A stretch of 64,000 nucleotides of DNA from Triticum aestivum (taxonomy: Eukaryota > Streptophyta > Magnoliopsida > Poales > Poaceae): positions 131,848,979 to 131,912,978 of the forward strand of contig NC_057809.1 of NCBI RefSeq assembly GCF_018294505.1. Direction: 5' to 3'. A model generated the notes under the pieces. It worked only from the letters and a program-made list of their open reading frames with translations. It was not told the origin of the DNA and did not search any database. How positions within the stretch are numbered: the first letter of the stretch is position 1; the number at the start of each line of letters is the position of its first letter. Position numbers and translations under genes: made by a program. Below, piece after piece: positions 12,701 through 23,785 of the stretch.

Positions 12701-13439
12701 CGCGTCGCAGAGCGTGTCGGCTGCATGCCAGCACGCTTGGACGAACGCGGTCACCGCGTGAACTATGACATCAGGTCAATCTAAGAAAAAACTCAATGTC
12801 TGGCATGTTGTTCATGGTAGTTTTGAGTGTTACCATGATTTGGTTTAGATCCAGATGCTGTAGAGAAGTTTTCACACACCAAGTAAGTTTCTGGTCAGTA
12901 ACTTGGTGATGTTACCGTGGTCAAATGGCTTGGAGTTTGAAGCTGTGCTTTGGAGGCTAGTGATAAGTTACTAAGGTAAAGATGCACAAGAAAGTTCAGG
13001 TCAAATGGAGCAAGAAAAATGGTAGTTGTTGTAGAAACCACCATTTCTGTCCAGAAGAGAAAAGATTTTTTTAGCAAAAATATTCCAAAAAGTGATGAAA
13101 TATTTTTGCTTAGGAAGGTGCACTAGGGTTCACAGAATATTTGTGAATTATCTTAGATTTTCTGATCCATAAAAATTGGGGTTGCTTTGAAGCAAACAGA
13201 TCTGGCTTAGGGTTTTTGGAAAGAAAATGAATATTTTTCATTTAAGAAAAATATTCCAAAGATTATTTTTGGGTGGGTCAGATGTGAAATGATGATTTAG
13301 GAGGGAAGTAAAGCACTTGGGTGAAAGCCAAGGAAGCCCAAGTGTTTAAGTCCATATGAAAAGATTCAGAAACTCCATGTTTCAAAAAAATCAAATGAAA
13401 ATCAGGCAAATAAGAAAGGGCAAAACCCAGGTTGTCACA
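9708..13439 (-). repeat. Chromovirus 5' LTR (right in window)
   Basis: Matches 236-3985 end to end. Starts TGTGGCACCCC and ends GGTTGTCACA on the + strand. It lacks 36 bp present in the other LTR near 870-910 and has a short tandem gain near 10650. It carries the same GC-rich block and TATA box. Confidence 0.95.
12363..12372 (-). promoter_or_regulatory. LTR TATA box (5' LTR promoter)
   Basis: CTATAAATAG on the - strand, identical to the copy at 2910-2919. As part of the 5' LTR it would drive the genomic transcript leftward. Confidence 0.7.
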
Positions 13440-13444
13440 GCGTG
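13440..13444. other. Target-site duplication GCGTG, right copy
   Basis: Identical to 231-235 and directly follows the ACA end of the LTR. Confidence 0.95.
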
Positions 13445-15010
13445 GGCATCCACTGCCGCGTCTTCCCCGGCTCCATGTCGTCCCCTTCCTAAGCCTCGCC
13501 GTCGTCCACCACCCTGGTGCTCTCTGCGCGGCATTGTCAACGTGGTCAAGGAACGACTTCCATCGAAAGAGTACTGTAACTCGAGAGGCTGACAGCTGGG
13601 TCCACGGCAGCCGCAAGGAAGTGCCTCCTTATTACGCGAAAAATAATTATTCCTCCACCTGACAGCAGGGACCCACCGGACAGGCCACCGTATTTGGTGA
13701 AAAAACATTGTCCCCTGACGGTTGGGACCTACCGGACGGGCCACCGTATTTCGCAAAAAAAATGTTCCCCCCGCTGTCAGCTCGGACCCATCGGAAGTGC
13801 CTCCTTATTACGCACAAAAAAATGAATACTCCCCCTGCTAGTTGGGACCCACCTTGGTGGGTGGCTGACTTGTGGGCCTACTAAGTTGACGGGGACAGAG
13901 TGCTTTGTCAACTTAGTCAATATGAACGATTCTAGCTCCAGTGACCGTACAATGTCCATCCAACGGCCGTAGTGCTTCTTCAACCTCTTGGATGCGCTCG
14001 GCGTGGAGTGGTCAACGTGGTCAACGAACGACACCATCGGAAGTAGACTGTGCGTGGACAGGCTGACAGCTGGGTCCATGGCCACACGCAAGGAAATGCC
14101 TCCTTATTACGCGCAAAATAATGATTCCTCCACCTGACAGCTGGGACCCACCGGAAGGGCCTTTGTATTTCACGAAAAACATTCCCACCGCTGACAGGTG
14201 GGACCCACCAGCTATATCTTCACACACAAGGAAGTGCCTCCTTATTACGCACAAAAAAATGTATACCCCCTTGATAGCTGGGACCCACAATAGTGGGAGG
14301 CTGACTTGTGGGCCAACTAAGTTGACAGGGACGGAGGGCTTTGTCAACTTAGTCAATACGAATGATTCTAGCTCCAGTGACCGTACGATGTCCATCCAAC
14401 GGCCGGCGTGCTTCTTCAATGTCTGGTCTTCTTGCTCCAGCTGCCCAAAGCAGCGCCGGTCATGCCGCATGCTCCTGCCTCCCGTGGCCGGCTGTGCTGC
14501 CGCGGAAGCCTCACCGCCCCCTACTATTCCCACCGCTGGCGAGGCCCTGCGGCGATGGCAGCCTCACACCGCAGCCGAACCAGTGAACCCTCGTACTCCC
14601 CTCCGCACGGGCTTCCACTGCCGTGTCTTCCCCGACTCCGCGTCATCCCCTTCCTAGGCCTCGTCGTTGTCCACCGCCCTGGTGCTCTCGGCGCGGCGTG
14701 GTCAACGTGGTCAAGGAACGGCTTCTGTCGGACCTGGACTGTACATGGAGAGGCTGATGGCTGGGTCCACGGCCGCAGCAAGGAAGTGCCTCCTTATTAC
14801 GCGCAAAATAATTATTCCTCCACCTGACAGCGGGGACCCATTGGACGGGCCACCGTATTTCGTGAAAAAAATGTATCCCCCTGACTGTTGGGACCCACCA
14901 GCTACATCTTCGCACACAAGGAAGTGCGTCCAAAAAAAACGATTCGCCCCCCTGACTGTTGGGACCCACCAGCTACATCTTTGCATGCAAGGAAGTGCCT
15001 GACAGTCGGG
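13445..15010. repeat. CACTA internal tandem repeats, about three divergent units
   Basis: Long units recur with boundaries near 13970 and 14400. Shared blocks in order: a 'gtggtcaacgtggtcaa' segment, 'gaggctgacagctgggtcc', 'gcctccttattacgcgcaaa', several 'gacagctgggacccacc' copies, 'tttgtcaacttagtcaat', and 'tctagctccagtgaccgtac'. Such arrays are typical of the subterminal regions of Triticeae CACTA elements, where transposase binds. ORFs here are shadows of repeats. Confidence 0.7.
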
Positions 15011-15039
15011 ACCCACCTGGTCGAAGCATACGTAGCGTT

Positions 15040-15200
15040 GTCATTCTGGTCACGAACGTGTACGTACATACTGGTCGATGTAGAGGCGTGCACGTAGCAT
15101 GTACACGTACGTACAACGGACAGGGTGCAAGAAAGTATATACGACCACGTACGTACATATGGGCGGGGTCTCGAACGCCTACTCGCACGTACGTACGGCC
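15040..15200. repeat. CGTACGTAC-rich palindromic stretch
   Basis: The tetramer ACGT and longer CGTACGTAC strings recur about eight times in 160 bp, giving local self-complementarity within the CACTA element. No gene. Confidence 0.5.
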
Positions 15201-15339
15201 AGGGCTCGTGTACATGGCTAGGTCGAAATGGAGAAACAACGTCTTCGTCGTGTTCATGGGGAGCCAACCGGCTGCGTCGGAATGGAATGCGTCGTCATGT
15301 TCATCGGGAGGGCTTGGATAGAACAGACGATGGAAACGA

Positions 15340-15605
15340 GGCCTGGCGTACCACAGAACAGAGGAAACGGCCTTGTGTTCGACCGGCCACGGTCGAAACG
15401 AGATCCTGTTCATTGGGAGGGGTCTGGCGTATCTCAAAACGGAGGAAACAGACCTCCTACGGTCGAAACGGGGGTCCTGTTGACCGGGAGGGGTGTGGCG
15501 TACCACAAAACGGAGGAAACAGACTTGTGTTGGAGCGCTACCGTCGAAATAGGGGTCCTGTTCATCGGGAGGGGTGTGGCGTACCACAAAACAGGACTCC
15601 ACGGG
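15340..15605. repeat. Short tandem repeats (about 65-80 bp) in CACTA subterminal region
   Basis: The block 'gtcctgtt(ca/ga)cc(g)ggagggg', 'gtggcgtaccacaaaac', 'ggaggaaac', 'ggtcgaaa' recurs about four times with small changes. Confidence 0.7.
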
Positions 15606-15990
15606 ATACTGTTCATCTCCACCGTCGACCCCCTCCAGCCTCCATGGGCTACTGTTCATCCACCATCGACCTCCTCCAGCCTCCACCTGCGACTGTTCAT
15701 CCAGCCTCCACCGTGCGCTACTCCACCGGCTACTATTCAACCAGCCCTCTCCATGGGCTCCTGTTCAACCACCCATCCACGGGCTACTGTTCATCCAACC
15801 CTCCACCGTCTACTGTTCATCCTGCCCTCCACGGGGTGGTCCTGTTCATCCAGCCCTCCACGGGGTCCTGTTCATCCAGCCCCAACCGGCTCAATGGATC
15901 GGGGTCCTGTTCATCCAGAGGCAACACCACGGGGTCCTGTTCATCCACCCCCACCAGGAACTGTTCATCCAAACCCCCAGCAACACTCAC
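15606..15990. repeat. CTGTTCATCC-type short repeats in CACTA subterminal region
   Basis: The decamer CTGTTCATCC (or ACTGTTCATCC) appears about a dozen times at 20-35 bp intervals, often followed by AGCCCTCCAC and GGGGTC. This is dense enough to create spurious long ORFs on the + strand (such as 15125-16027), which are low-complexity and not genes. Confidence 0.75.
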
Positions 15991-16319
15991 TATTCATCCA
16001 GAGGCAGCATCGATCGGCTTCAGTTAGCAGCAGTAGCAAAGGAATCGCTCGATCGGGTTCAGTTAACAGCCATCGATCGATCGCTTGGGTTCAGTAATGC
16101 GTAGCCTGCAGTGCAATCGCTCAGGTTCAGTTAGAGCCCAATGCCTCGCACCCACGCGCGTGCGTGTACGAGAGAAATGCGCATCGCTCGGGCTCGACCA
16201 CCCACCATAACCGAGAACACCCCGATATTTTCCTCGCCCTTGCTTCTACCATGGTTTTTCCGTCATGGACGGCCCAAAGAATGTCATGCAGTTGCGTCTC
16301 TGGCCCGCCCAGGACGAAA

Positions 16320-16479
16320 AGCCCATTTTCTATCATGATTTTTTGTCATAGAAGTAGGACCCCACCACATCTATGATGATACGTGTTTTGTCACAATTAT
16401 TGTCATAGAACTGTCATAAGTATGATAGAAAAAATTTTGTTTGGCCCAAAATGTCACGGATGTGTCTTTTTTTGTAGTG
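16320..16479. repeat. CACTA right terminus with subterminal repeats
   Basis: Read from the right: the CACTACAAAAAAAGACAC terminus, then TGACATTTTGGGCC, then repeated (A/C)TATGACA-type motifs in alternating orientation (near 16343, 16401, 16413). These motif types mark CACTA termini in Triticeae genomes. Exact TIR length cannot be set without the left end. Confidence 0.85.
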
Positions 16480-16482
16480 ATT

Positions 16483-17737
16483 GCAAGGAATCAAGCATAT
16501 CATATTCATTGATCCATAAGTTTTATGTAGGATTTTATGACTAACCATGCAAATGACCAACTCATGTTGACTCTCTAAATAGATATAAGTGAAGCATGAG
16601 AATTTATTTCTTTCTACAAAAGACCATGCTCTAATAAATATAAGTGAAGCACATGAAGCATTCTATAAAGCCATACTCAAAAGATATAGGTGAAGTGCAA
16701 TGAGCATTCTATAAATCAACCATGGACTATCTCATAGCAGCGTGGTGCATAAAAGAAAATTGAAAAACTAAACAAAATACACTCCAAGATTTGCACCTAT
16801 CACATGAACGAAACGAAGACGAAAACATACTGATACTTGTTGAAGAAAGATGGGATGCCTTCAGGGGCATCCCCAAGCTTAGGAGCTTGAGTCTCCTTAG
16901 ATATTTACTTGGGGTGCCATGGGAATCCCTAAGCTTGCACTATTGCCTCTCCTCCTTCTCCTCATACCGAGACCTCCTCGATCTTTGATCACTTCATCCA
17001 CACAATACTCAATAGAAAACTCGGTAAGATCTGTTAGTACAATAAAGCAAATCACTACTCTAAGTACTATGGCAAACCAATTCATATTTTGTTTTTGCAT
17101 TGAATCTACTGTAATATAACTTTTCCATGGCTTATACCACTGATAAAAATAGATAGTTTCATCAAAACAAGCAAAACAATGCATCAAAAACAGAATCTGT
17201 CTTAAACAAGATAGTTTGTAGCAATCTGAACCTCTACCACACTTTTCATACTCCAAAAATTCTGAAAAATTAGGAGAAAAAATTAAAAATTTGTATAGCA
17301 ATGTTGTGCAAAAAATTTCATAAGCTTTTGATGTTCCAGTAAAAAAATGTAAATTCACGCACTATGACCAAAGTTTCTGTTCTTGCACCGCACATACCAA
17401 CAAGCAATCTAATCATCCTAAAGGAAAATCTTGGCACAATGATTTCACAATACAATGTATTTGTACAAGGAGATAATTATTTTTTTGAAAAGTTTCTGTA
17501 ATTAATATTCACAAAGTTTCCATGGGCATGAACAAAGTTCAAGGCTAGCTCCCACTTTCACAATGCTCGTCCCTCTCACTTTCACTTTTCTTTTTGTGAA
17601 GTTTTAAATTCCCCTCTATATTTGTTTGTTTTTAAACTTTATAAAAGCACTCAACAGAAATAAATGACTCTCTAAAACTTTAGGGTTGTCTCCCTGGCAG
17701 CGCTTTCTTTAAAGCCATTAAGCTAGGCATAAAGTGC
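16483..17737. other. AT-rich non-coding part of the Athila-type element
   Basis: No ORF with family resemblance. It includes two imperfect copies of a 'catccc(c/t)aagctt' block at 16869 and 16924 and short 'ataagtgaagca' repeats at 16580-16700. Read as untranslated internal region of the Athila-type element. Confidence 0.5.
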
Positions 17738-19054
17738 TCAAGTAATGGATCCACCTGGATCCCAAGGTATATCAAAGCCAATTTTAATTAACAATGATTT
17801 AGCATTTAGTTGTGAGCACAAAGCAACATATATCATGCAATGACGAAGTCTAACTCTCTTCCTATGCATCGGAATGTCATAAAAGAACAATTCATGCACA
17901 TCAAGTAACGGCCAATACATAGTATAAGCAGTTTCTTGCAATTTTATCGTGTTAGAAACATAGAGAGGCGGAGATATAGTTCCTCTCTCATAATAATTGC
18001 AAGTAGGAGAAGAAAACACATGCATATTATAATCTTCAAAATCATCATGTGCAATGGTAAAAGGCAACCCATCAATTTAATACTCAATAAGTGCCAACTT
18101 CTTCGATATAGTGTAGTTTGGAGAATTCAAAAAGATAACAGGACTATCATGTGTGGGTGCAATAGCAACAATTTCATTCTCAACATAAGGAACTATGGCA
18201 AGTTCATCTCCTTAAGCATAATTCAAATTGGCATCTTGGCCACAAGCATAGCAAGCATCAAGTTCATCAAAAAGGGATATTTCAAAAGAATCAACGGGAT
18301 CATAGCAATTATCATAACATTCATCCTTCGGTAAGCATGAAGGGAAATTAAACAATGTATGAGTTGAAGAGTTACTCTCATTAGAAGGTGGGCATGGGTA
18401 GCTAATTCTCTCTTCCTCCTTTTGTTCTGCGCTCTCCTCATCATCTTTTTCATCCAATGAGCTCACAGTTTCATCAATTCCTTCTTCCATAGACTCCTGC
18501 AAAATATTAGTCTCTTCTCGGACAGCGGAGATTTTCTCAATAAATTCATCAATATCGGAATTGTATTTATAATTTTCGTAACAATATTTAAGGATGGCAA
18601 AATTTTCAGGTCTATAAACATCATCATCAAAAGTTTCAAACTTTTCAAACAAAGATTCAATTTCATAAGCACCCTTAAAAGCAACAAATTGTTCTATTCA
18701 TTCCACATCATAGTAATCATATATACCGTTTGCATAAGAAGCCAAGGTTCTATTATCATTAAATTTGCATGAAAAGGGAAGGTGTGGAGCCTTCATCCTA
18801 GAACAACAAGTATAATCATATCTCTAGCATAAATTCCAAGCATACCAACACAACATATCAATTTGATGCCATAATAGTTTTCCTTTTTGAGTCAAGTGAT
18901 AATCCCTAAAGTATTCATGTTGATCCAACGTTACTCCCATTATCAAGTTGAATGGGGTTTTCTCAGGATTATCAAAGTAGTGCATAATATTTTTCACATA
19001 ACGAGCATTAAGGGTTTTAGGAGGTTCCCCATATCCATGAGTAGCAAGTTCCAC
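17738..19054 (-). pseudogene. Degenerate acidic ORF of the Athila-type element
   Basis: The open segments 19054-18824, 18652-18212 and 18067-17738 all lie in one frame, about 439 codons broken by about four stops. The protein is rich in Asp/Glu in the middle (EEGIDETVSSLDEKDDEES), has a cysteine-containing segment (CYDNCYDPVDSF, DACYACGQDANL), and an aromatic-rich C-terminal part (NMHVFSSPTCNYYERG, HELFFYDIPMHRKRVR). It lies directly downstream of the PBS where gag is expected, yet shows no Retrotrans_gag motif, zinc knuckle or protease. I recognise it as element-associated rather than a host gene; function unknown. Confidence 0.55.
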
Positions 19055-19180
19055 TATTTTTTGGTGTTTCGTGTTCCATATCCATAACTAAAGATAGAGA
19101 ACAACTTAGAACAAGAAATAAAAACTACTTAGTGATAAAGCAAACAAGCACACAAGAGAATATTCACCCCACGCTATTGC

Positions 19181-19198
19181 TCCCCGGCAATGGTGGCA
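19181..19198 (-). other. Degenerate PBS, tRNA-Asp type
   Basis: On the - strand TGCCACCATTGCCGGGGA, matching 15 of 18 positions of the TGGCGCCGTTGCCGGGGA site used by Athila elements. It lies about 11 nt inside the LTR. Confidence 0.7.
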
Positions 19199-19209
19199 GA
19201 AAAAAGTCT

Positions 19210-20697
19210 TCATAACCCACAAGTATAGGGGATCATTTGTAGCCTTCTTTGATAAATAAGAGTGTCGAACCCACGAGGAGCTAAAGGTAGAACAAATATT
19301 CCCTCAAGTTCTATCGACCATCGATACAACTCTACGCACACTTGACGTTTGCTTTACCTAAAACAAGTATGAAACTATTTGGTAGGAATAAAACTATGAG
19401 TACTTTGTGAGAATAAAACTACAAATAAAATGCGAGATAATAAAAGTAGAAAGCTTTTGTCAACAAGAAAGTCATTTGTCCCTAGGCAATCAATAACAAG
19501 TACCGATAATCCTTGTAATTTTACATGAGGGAGAGGCATGAGCTAACATACTTTCTCTACTTGGATCATATGCACTTATGATTGGACCCCTAGCAAGGAT
19601 CTGCAACTACTAAAGATCATTAAGGTCGTAAAACCCAACCATAGCATTAAGTATAAAGTCCTCTTTACTCCCATACGCCATAACCCACTTATTCGCGTTT
19701 AGGCTGCTGTCACCCCCGCAACACCGACAATAAGCAAACCATGAACATATTGCAACACCCTATAGCGGGGTCCCCTCCATTTGCGCGACATGGAGGGCAC
19801 CGTAGGATAGCACCATAATAAAATATATAATCATATCAACCAACAAGATCACGATTAACCCATAGGACAAAATGGATCTACTCAAACATCATAGGATAAC
19901 CATAGATCATTGGGAAATAATTATGGAGTTGAGAACCATGTTTAAGTAGAGATTACAACAGGGAGAAGGTGTGTTACACCACTGCATAGTGGGGGAGAGT
20001 TGGTGATGATGGTACCAAGATTGTTGATGTAGATCGTTGTCCCGATCCTTGCCCCGGTGGCACTCTGGCGCCACCGGAAGAGAGGGGGAGAGAGGCCCCC
20101 TCCTTCTTCTTCTTCCTTGGCCTCCCCCTAGATGGGAGGAGAGTTCCCCCTCTAGTCCATGGCCTTTATGGCGGCAGAGGGGCAGGAGCCCCTCCGAGAT
20201 TGGATCTTCCTCTATGTTCTCTTCTCTTTCGCCTTCCTCAGATATGGCCGAAAACGGTTTCTTATATTTCCGGAGATCCGTAACTCCGATTAAGCTGAAA
20301 TATTAACACGATTTTCTTCTGGATATAAGCTTCATTGCGCCCGAAGTAGAGCCCCAACTGACATACGAGGTGAGCACAACCCACCACCACACGCTGGAGC
20401 CTAGGGTGCGCCCTGGTGTCGCTTGGGCATTGTGGGCCTCCGTTTGCGTTAATTCCAAGTCCCAAAAATCACATATATTCCAAAATAATTCTTCGTAAAT
20501 TTTTATCGTGTTTGGACTTATTTTGATATGGATTTTCTGCGAAACAAAAAACATGCAAAAAATAGGAACTGGCACTAGGCACTGGATCAATAGGTCAGTC
20601 CAATAAATCATATAAAATGTTGCCAAAAGTATGTGAAAGTTGTATAATATTGGCATGAAACAATAAAAAATTATAGATACGACGGAGACGTATCAGT
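19210..20697 (-). repeat. 5' LTR of the Athila-type element
   Basis: About 1.49 kb; on the + strand it ends GAGACGTATCA at 20697. The inner end near 19210 is degenerate (the TG is mutated) and is placed by the 'acccacaagtatagg' motif and the PBS. The other LTR is outside the window. The putative 5-bp TSD to the right is GTATG (20698-20702). Confidence 0.75.
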
Positions 20698-21037
20698 ATG
20701 CATCACTGCCAAAGTTCATCAGTTTGAAGCACCACGTGATGATCGGGTTGATAGACTCTACGTTCACATACAATGGGTGTAAGACAATTTTGCACATGTA
20801 GAATACTTGGCTTAAACTTGACGAGCCTAGCATGTACATACATGGCTCAGAACACTAGAGACCGAAAGGTCGAACATGAGTCATATAGTAGATATGATCA
20901 ACACAGAGATGTTCACCATTGATGACTACCCCATCTCACGTGATGATCGGACATGGGTTAGTTGATTTGGATCATGTATCACTTAAATAACTTGAGGGAT
21001 GTTTATTTAAGTGGAAATTCATTGGCAATATGATTAA

Positions 21038-22548
21038 TCTCTACCTAATAATAAAGAAAATTGGGTTTCTGGTCGTCCGTCGCACCATTTTGCAAAAACA
21101 CCCCTATGTTTTCTTCAAATCAACCCGCAGTCCGGTCTTAAGTCACCTGAACCGTTATTTTACCGTTTCATAAAAAGCCCCTGTATTTTCTTGTAATCAA
21201 CCCGCAGTCCGGTCTTAAGTCACCTAAACCGTTTTACCGTTTTATAGAAAGCTCCCCTGACCTTTTAGGTAATTCATCTGCGCGTCATATTTAACTCAAA
21301 CAAATGATTTTCTAAATCATGCATATCTTTTAGACCGTAACTCTGATTTAAACATGTTATATATGAAATTTGATTAGAAAAATATGTAGAATATGAATAT
21401 GAGATTATTTTAACATGTTAAGTATTTTTAAATATTATTTTAGAAGATATTGAAGTCAAACAAATGATTTTCTAAATTATCCATATCTTTTAAACCGTAA
21501 CTCCGATTTTAACATGTTATATATGCAATTCGATTAGAAAAATGTGTGAAATCTGAATATGATGTTAATTTTACCTATTGATTATTTTTTAAATAATATT
21601 TTGGAAGAAAACTTATAATCTACCTGTAGTTCGGACTTAAGTCACCCGAATTGTTATTTACATTTTTTTCGAAAACTCCCCTGAACTTTTAGGTAATTCA
21701 TCCGCGGGTCATATTTAACTCAAACAAATGATTTTCTAAATCGTGCATATCTTTTAGACCATAACTCCGATTTAAACATGTTATATATGAAATTTGATTA
21801 GAAAAATATGTATAATATGAATATGAGATTATTTTAACCTGTTAAGTATTTTTAAATATTATGTTACAAGATATTAAAGTTAATCAAATAATTTTCTAAA
21901 TTATCTGTATCTTTTAAACTGTAACTCCGATGTTAACATGTTATATATGCAATTTGATTAGAAAAAGTGTGAAATCTGAATATGATGTTAATTTTACCTG
22001 TTGATTATATTTTAGATAGTATTTTGGAAGCAAACTTATAATCTATAGCGCACGATCCGTTTTTCTTTCGTACCCGCGGCGATTCTGTTAATTATTTTTT
22101 AAATATTATTTTGGAAGCAAACTTATAATCTATAGCGCATGATCCATTTTTCTTCTGTACCCCTGGCGATTCGGATTGCAAATAAGCACCCACTATAACC
22201 ATATAGGGAAAAGAAAACATCGACAACTACACATGCATACCTCTCAAAACGTCGCAGGAGAAAACGACAGATTTATCATGGCGAGTGTGAGAGAAAGCGA
22301 GAGGGGAAGGGAGGAGAGAGGGAGAGAGTGACGCCTTAGGATTAACCACATTCAAACATGTTTTGGTTTGTGTGAACACTGAGTCCACCGCCTGCGAGGG
22401 TGAGAAGGAGGATAAGCGGCAACACAAATATGATGCCTCGCTAAAATAAAGGAGATGGACCTATTTGTGGTCTTGAGTGATGGTTGTTGGGTTAAGAATG
22501 TGTGTTGTGCTTTTTCTCCCGTTGCAACGCATGGGCTCTTTTGCTAGT
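21038..22548 (+). mobile_element. Non-autonomous Helitron, 1.5 kb
   Basis: Starts TCTCTACC and ends GCTAGT (CTAGT at 22544-22548), inserted between A (21037) and T (22549) without a TSD, as Helitrons do. An imperfect hairpin, CCCGTTGCAACGCATGGG at 22518-22535, lies 8 nt before the CTAGT end. No Rep/helicase ORF is present. Copia leader sequence is continuous on either side. Contents: AT-rich repeated units and a purine-rich stretch at 22290-22330. Confidence 0.85.
21180..22110. repeat. Tandem duplication inside the Helitron (about 425-bp units, themselves doubled)
   Basis: The block starting 'gaaagctcccctga' at 21247 recurs as 'gaaaactcccctga' at 21671, an offset of 424 bp. Each unit holds two related sub-repeats with 'caaacaaatgattttctaaat' and 'aacatgttatatatg', giving about four diverged copies. 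A last partial copy repeats 'acttataatctatagcgca' at 22034 and 22123. No coding potential. Confidence 0.8.
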
Positions 22549-22642
22549 TAAACTTAAATTTATCATGAACTTAGTCTTAATAGTTTTTGCATATCTATGT
22601 TGTTGACCAATAGCTGGCGCTATAGCTCCCCTATATTTTGAT

Positions 22643-23110
22643 ATGTTCCTACAGAAAACTAAGTTGAAAGATGATAGTAGCAATAATGCGGATTGGGTCC
22701 GTGATCTGAGGATTCCCCTCATTGCTGCACAGAAGAATTGTGTCCTTGATGCATCGCTAGGTGACAGACCTATTGCAGGAGCAGATGCAGACGTTATGAA
22801 TGTTTGGCAAGCTAGATATGATGACTACTTAATATTTTATTGCGCTATGCTTTATGGCTTAGAACCGGGACTTCAAAAATGTTTTGAATGCTGCGAAGCA
22901 TATGAGATGTTCCAGGAGCTGAAATTGGTATTTCAGACTCATGCCCATGTCGAGATGTATGCGACCTATGACAAGTACTTTGCCTACAAGAGGGAGGAGA
23001 ATAGCTCAGCCAGTGAGCATGTGCTCGGAATGTCTAGGTACTACAATCGCTTGAATCAAGTGGGAGTTAATCTTCCAGATAAGATAGTGATTGACAGAGT
23101 TCTCTAGTCA
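22643..23110 (+). pseudogene. Copia gag (Angela/BARE-like), 5' part
   Basis: An ATG-started frame of 154 codons closing at TAG 23105-23107. It has a UBN2-type gag region: DWVRDLRIPLIAAQKN, MNVWQARYDDYLIFYCAML, YEMFQELKLVFQTHAHVEMY, YYNRLNQVGVNLPDKI. The family's usual gag continues beyond; here it is stopped and resumes with the zinc knuckle at 23252. Gag would form the particle shell. Confidence 0.85.
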
Positions 23111-23251
23111 CTATCACCAAGCTACTAGAACTTCATGATGAACTATAATATGCAAGGGAGGACAAACGATTCCCGAGCTCTTCGCGATGCTGAAATCGGT
23201 GAAGGTAGAAATTAAGAAAGAGCATCAAGTGTTGATAGTTAACAAAACCAC

Positions 23252-23659
23252 TTGTTTCAAGAAAAGGGCAAGGGAAAGAAAGGGAACTTCAAGAAGAATG
23301 GCAAGCAAGTTGCCACTCCTAGGAAGAAACCCAAAGCTGGACCCAAGCCTGAAACTAAGTGCTTCTACTGCAAAGGGAATGGTCACTGGAAGCGGAACTG
23401 CTCCCAATACTTGGCGGATAAGAAGGATGGCAAAGTGAACAAAGGTATATTTGATATACATGTTATTGATGTGTACCTTAGTAATGCTTGTAGTAGCACC
23501 TGGGTATTTGATACTGGTTCGGTTGCTCATATTTGTAACTCAAAACAGGAGCTGCGGAATAAACGAAGAATGGCTAAGGACAAGGTGACGATGCGCGTCC
23601 GGAATGGTTCCAAGGTTGATGTGATCATCGTCGGCACGCTACCTCTACATCTACCTTAG
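23252..23659 (+). pseudogene. Copia gag zinc knuckle and aspartic protease
   Basis: A basic lysine-rich stretch, then the CCHC knuckle CFYCKGNGHWKRNC, then the protease active site WVFDTGSVAHICNS (family consensus W-x-x-DTG/DSG-x-x-x-H-I/M). It ends at TAG 23657-23659. The catalytic DTG is intact although the gene around it is broken. Confidence 0.85.
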
Positions 23660-23785
23660 GGATTAGTTTTAGACCTCATTAATTGTTATTTGGTGCCAAC
23701 ATTAAGCATTAACATTATACCTGGATCTTGTTTACTGTGAGACGGTTATTCATTTAAATTAGAGAATAATGGTTGTTCCATTTAT

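Larger units (their letters stand above)
236..13439 (-). mobile_element. Complete Ty3/Gypsy chromovirus-type LTR retrotransposon, 13.2 kb
   Basis: Two 3.7-kb LTRs (236-3985 and 9708-13439) bounded by TGT...ACA and a perfect GCGTG TSD enclose a - strand internal region. Order on the - strand: PBS, extra ORF, gag, protease, RT, RNase H, integrase, chromodomain, PPT. Integrase downstream of RT makes it Ty3/Gypsy. The chromodomain-like tail, the FIDD catalytic motif and the tRNA-iMet PBS point to a chromovirus, probably Tekay/Del-like; the family name is not determined. Every ORF carries at least one stop or frameshift, so it is not autonomous now. The LTRs differ by substitutions, a 36-bp deletion in the right LTR near 10352 and a 17-bp tandem gain near 10650, so the insertion is not very recent. 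Confidence 0.95.
1..16479. mobile_element. CACTA (DTC) DNA transposon, right-hand part, interrupted by a Gypsy element
   Basis: The right end reads, on the complementary strand, CACTACAAAAAAAGACAC, the hallmark terminus of Triticeae CACTA elements; it is followed by subterminal TGTCATA-type repeats. The element is present at 1-235 and 13445-16479, split by the Gypsy element at 236-13439. The left end and transposase genes lie outside the window, and no transposase-like ORF is present here. The likely 3-bp TSD on the right is ATT at 16480-16482, which cannot be checked against the missing left end. The flank at 16483 onward is Athila-type Gypsy sequence, so the CACTA element inserted into that. 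Confidence 0.85.
16480..20697 (-). mobile_element. Athila-type Ty3/Gypsy element, 5' part (- strand)
   Basis: The 5' LTR (about 19210-20697) begins, on the - strand, TGATACGTCTCCGTCG, a common start for Triticeae Athila-type LTRs. Just inside it a degenerate tRNA-Asp-type PBS is recognisable. The rest (16483-19180) is a degenerate ORF plus AT-rich non-coding DNA. No gag-pol is visible; the element continues left of the CACTA insertion, outside the window. It resembles Sabrina-like families from memory; this was not checked. The right flank from 20698 is Copia leader, so the element inserted there. Confidence 0.75.

Noticed and set aside
15340..15990. Possible CRISPR-like array of spaced repeats
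   Set aside because: Plant nuclear transposon DNA; spacers are themselves repetitive and no cas genes exist. The same applies to the LTR motif arrays.
15125..16027. 300-aa + strand ORF (and two overlapping frames)
   Set aside because: Produced by short tandem repeats lacking stops in CACTA subterminal DNA; composition is low-complexity and all three frames are partly open.
18212..18652. Acidic 146-aa ORF considered as a host gene
   Set aside because: It sits in one broken frame from 17738 to 19054, directly next to a recognisable Athila-type PBS and LTR, so it belongs to the element.
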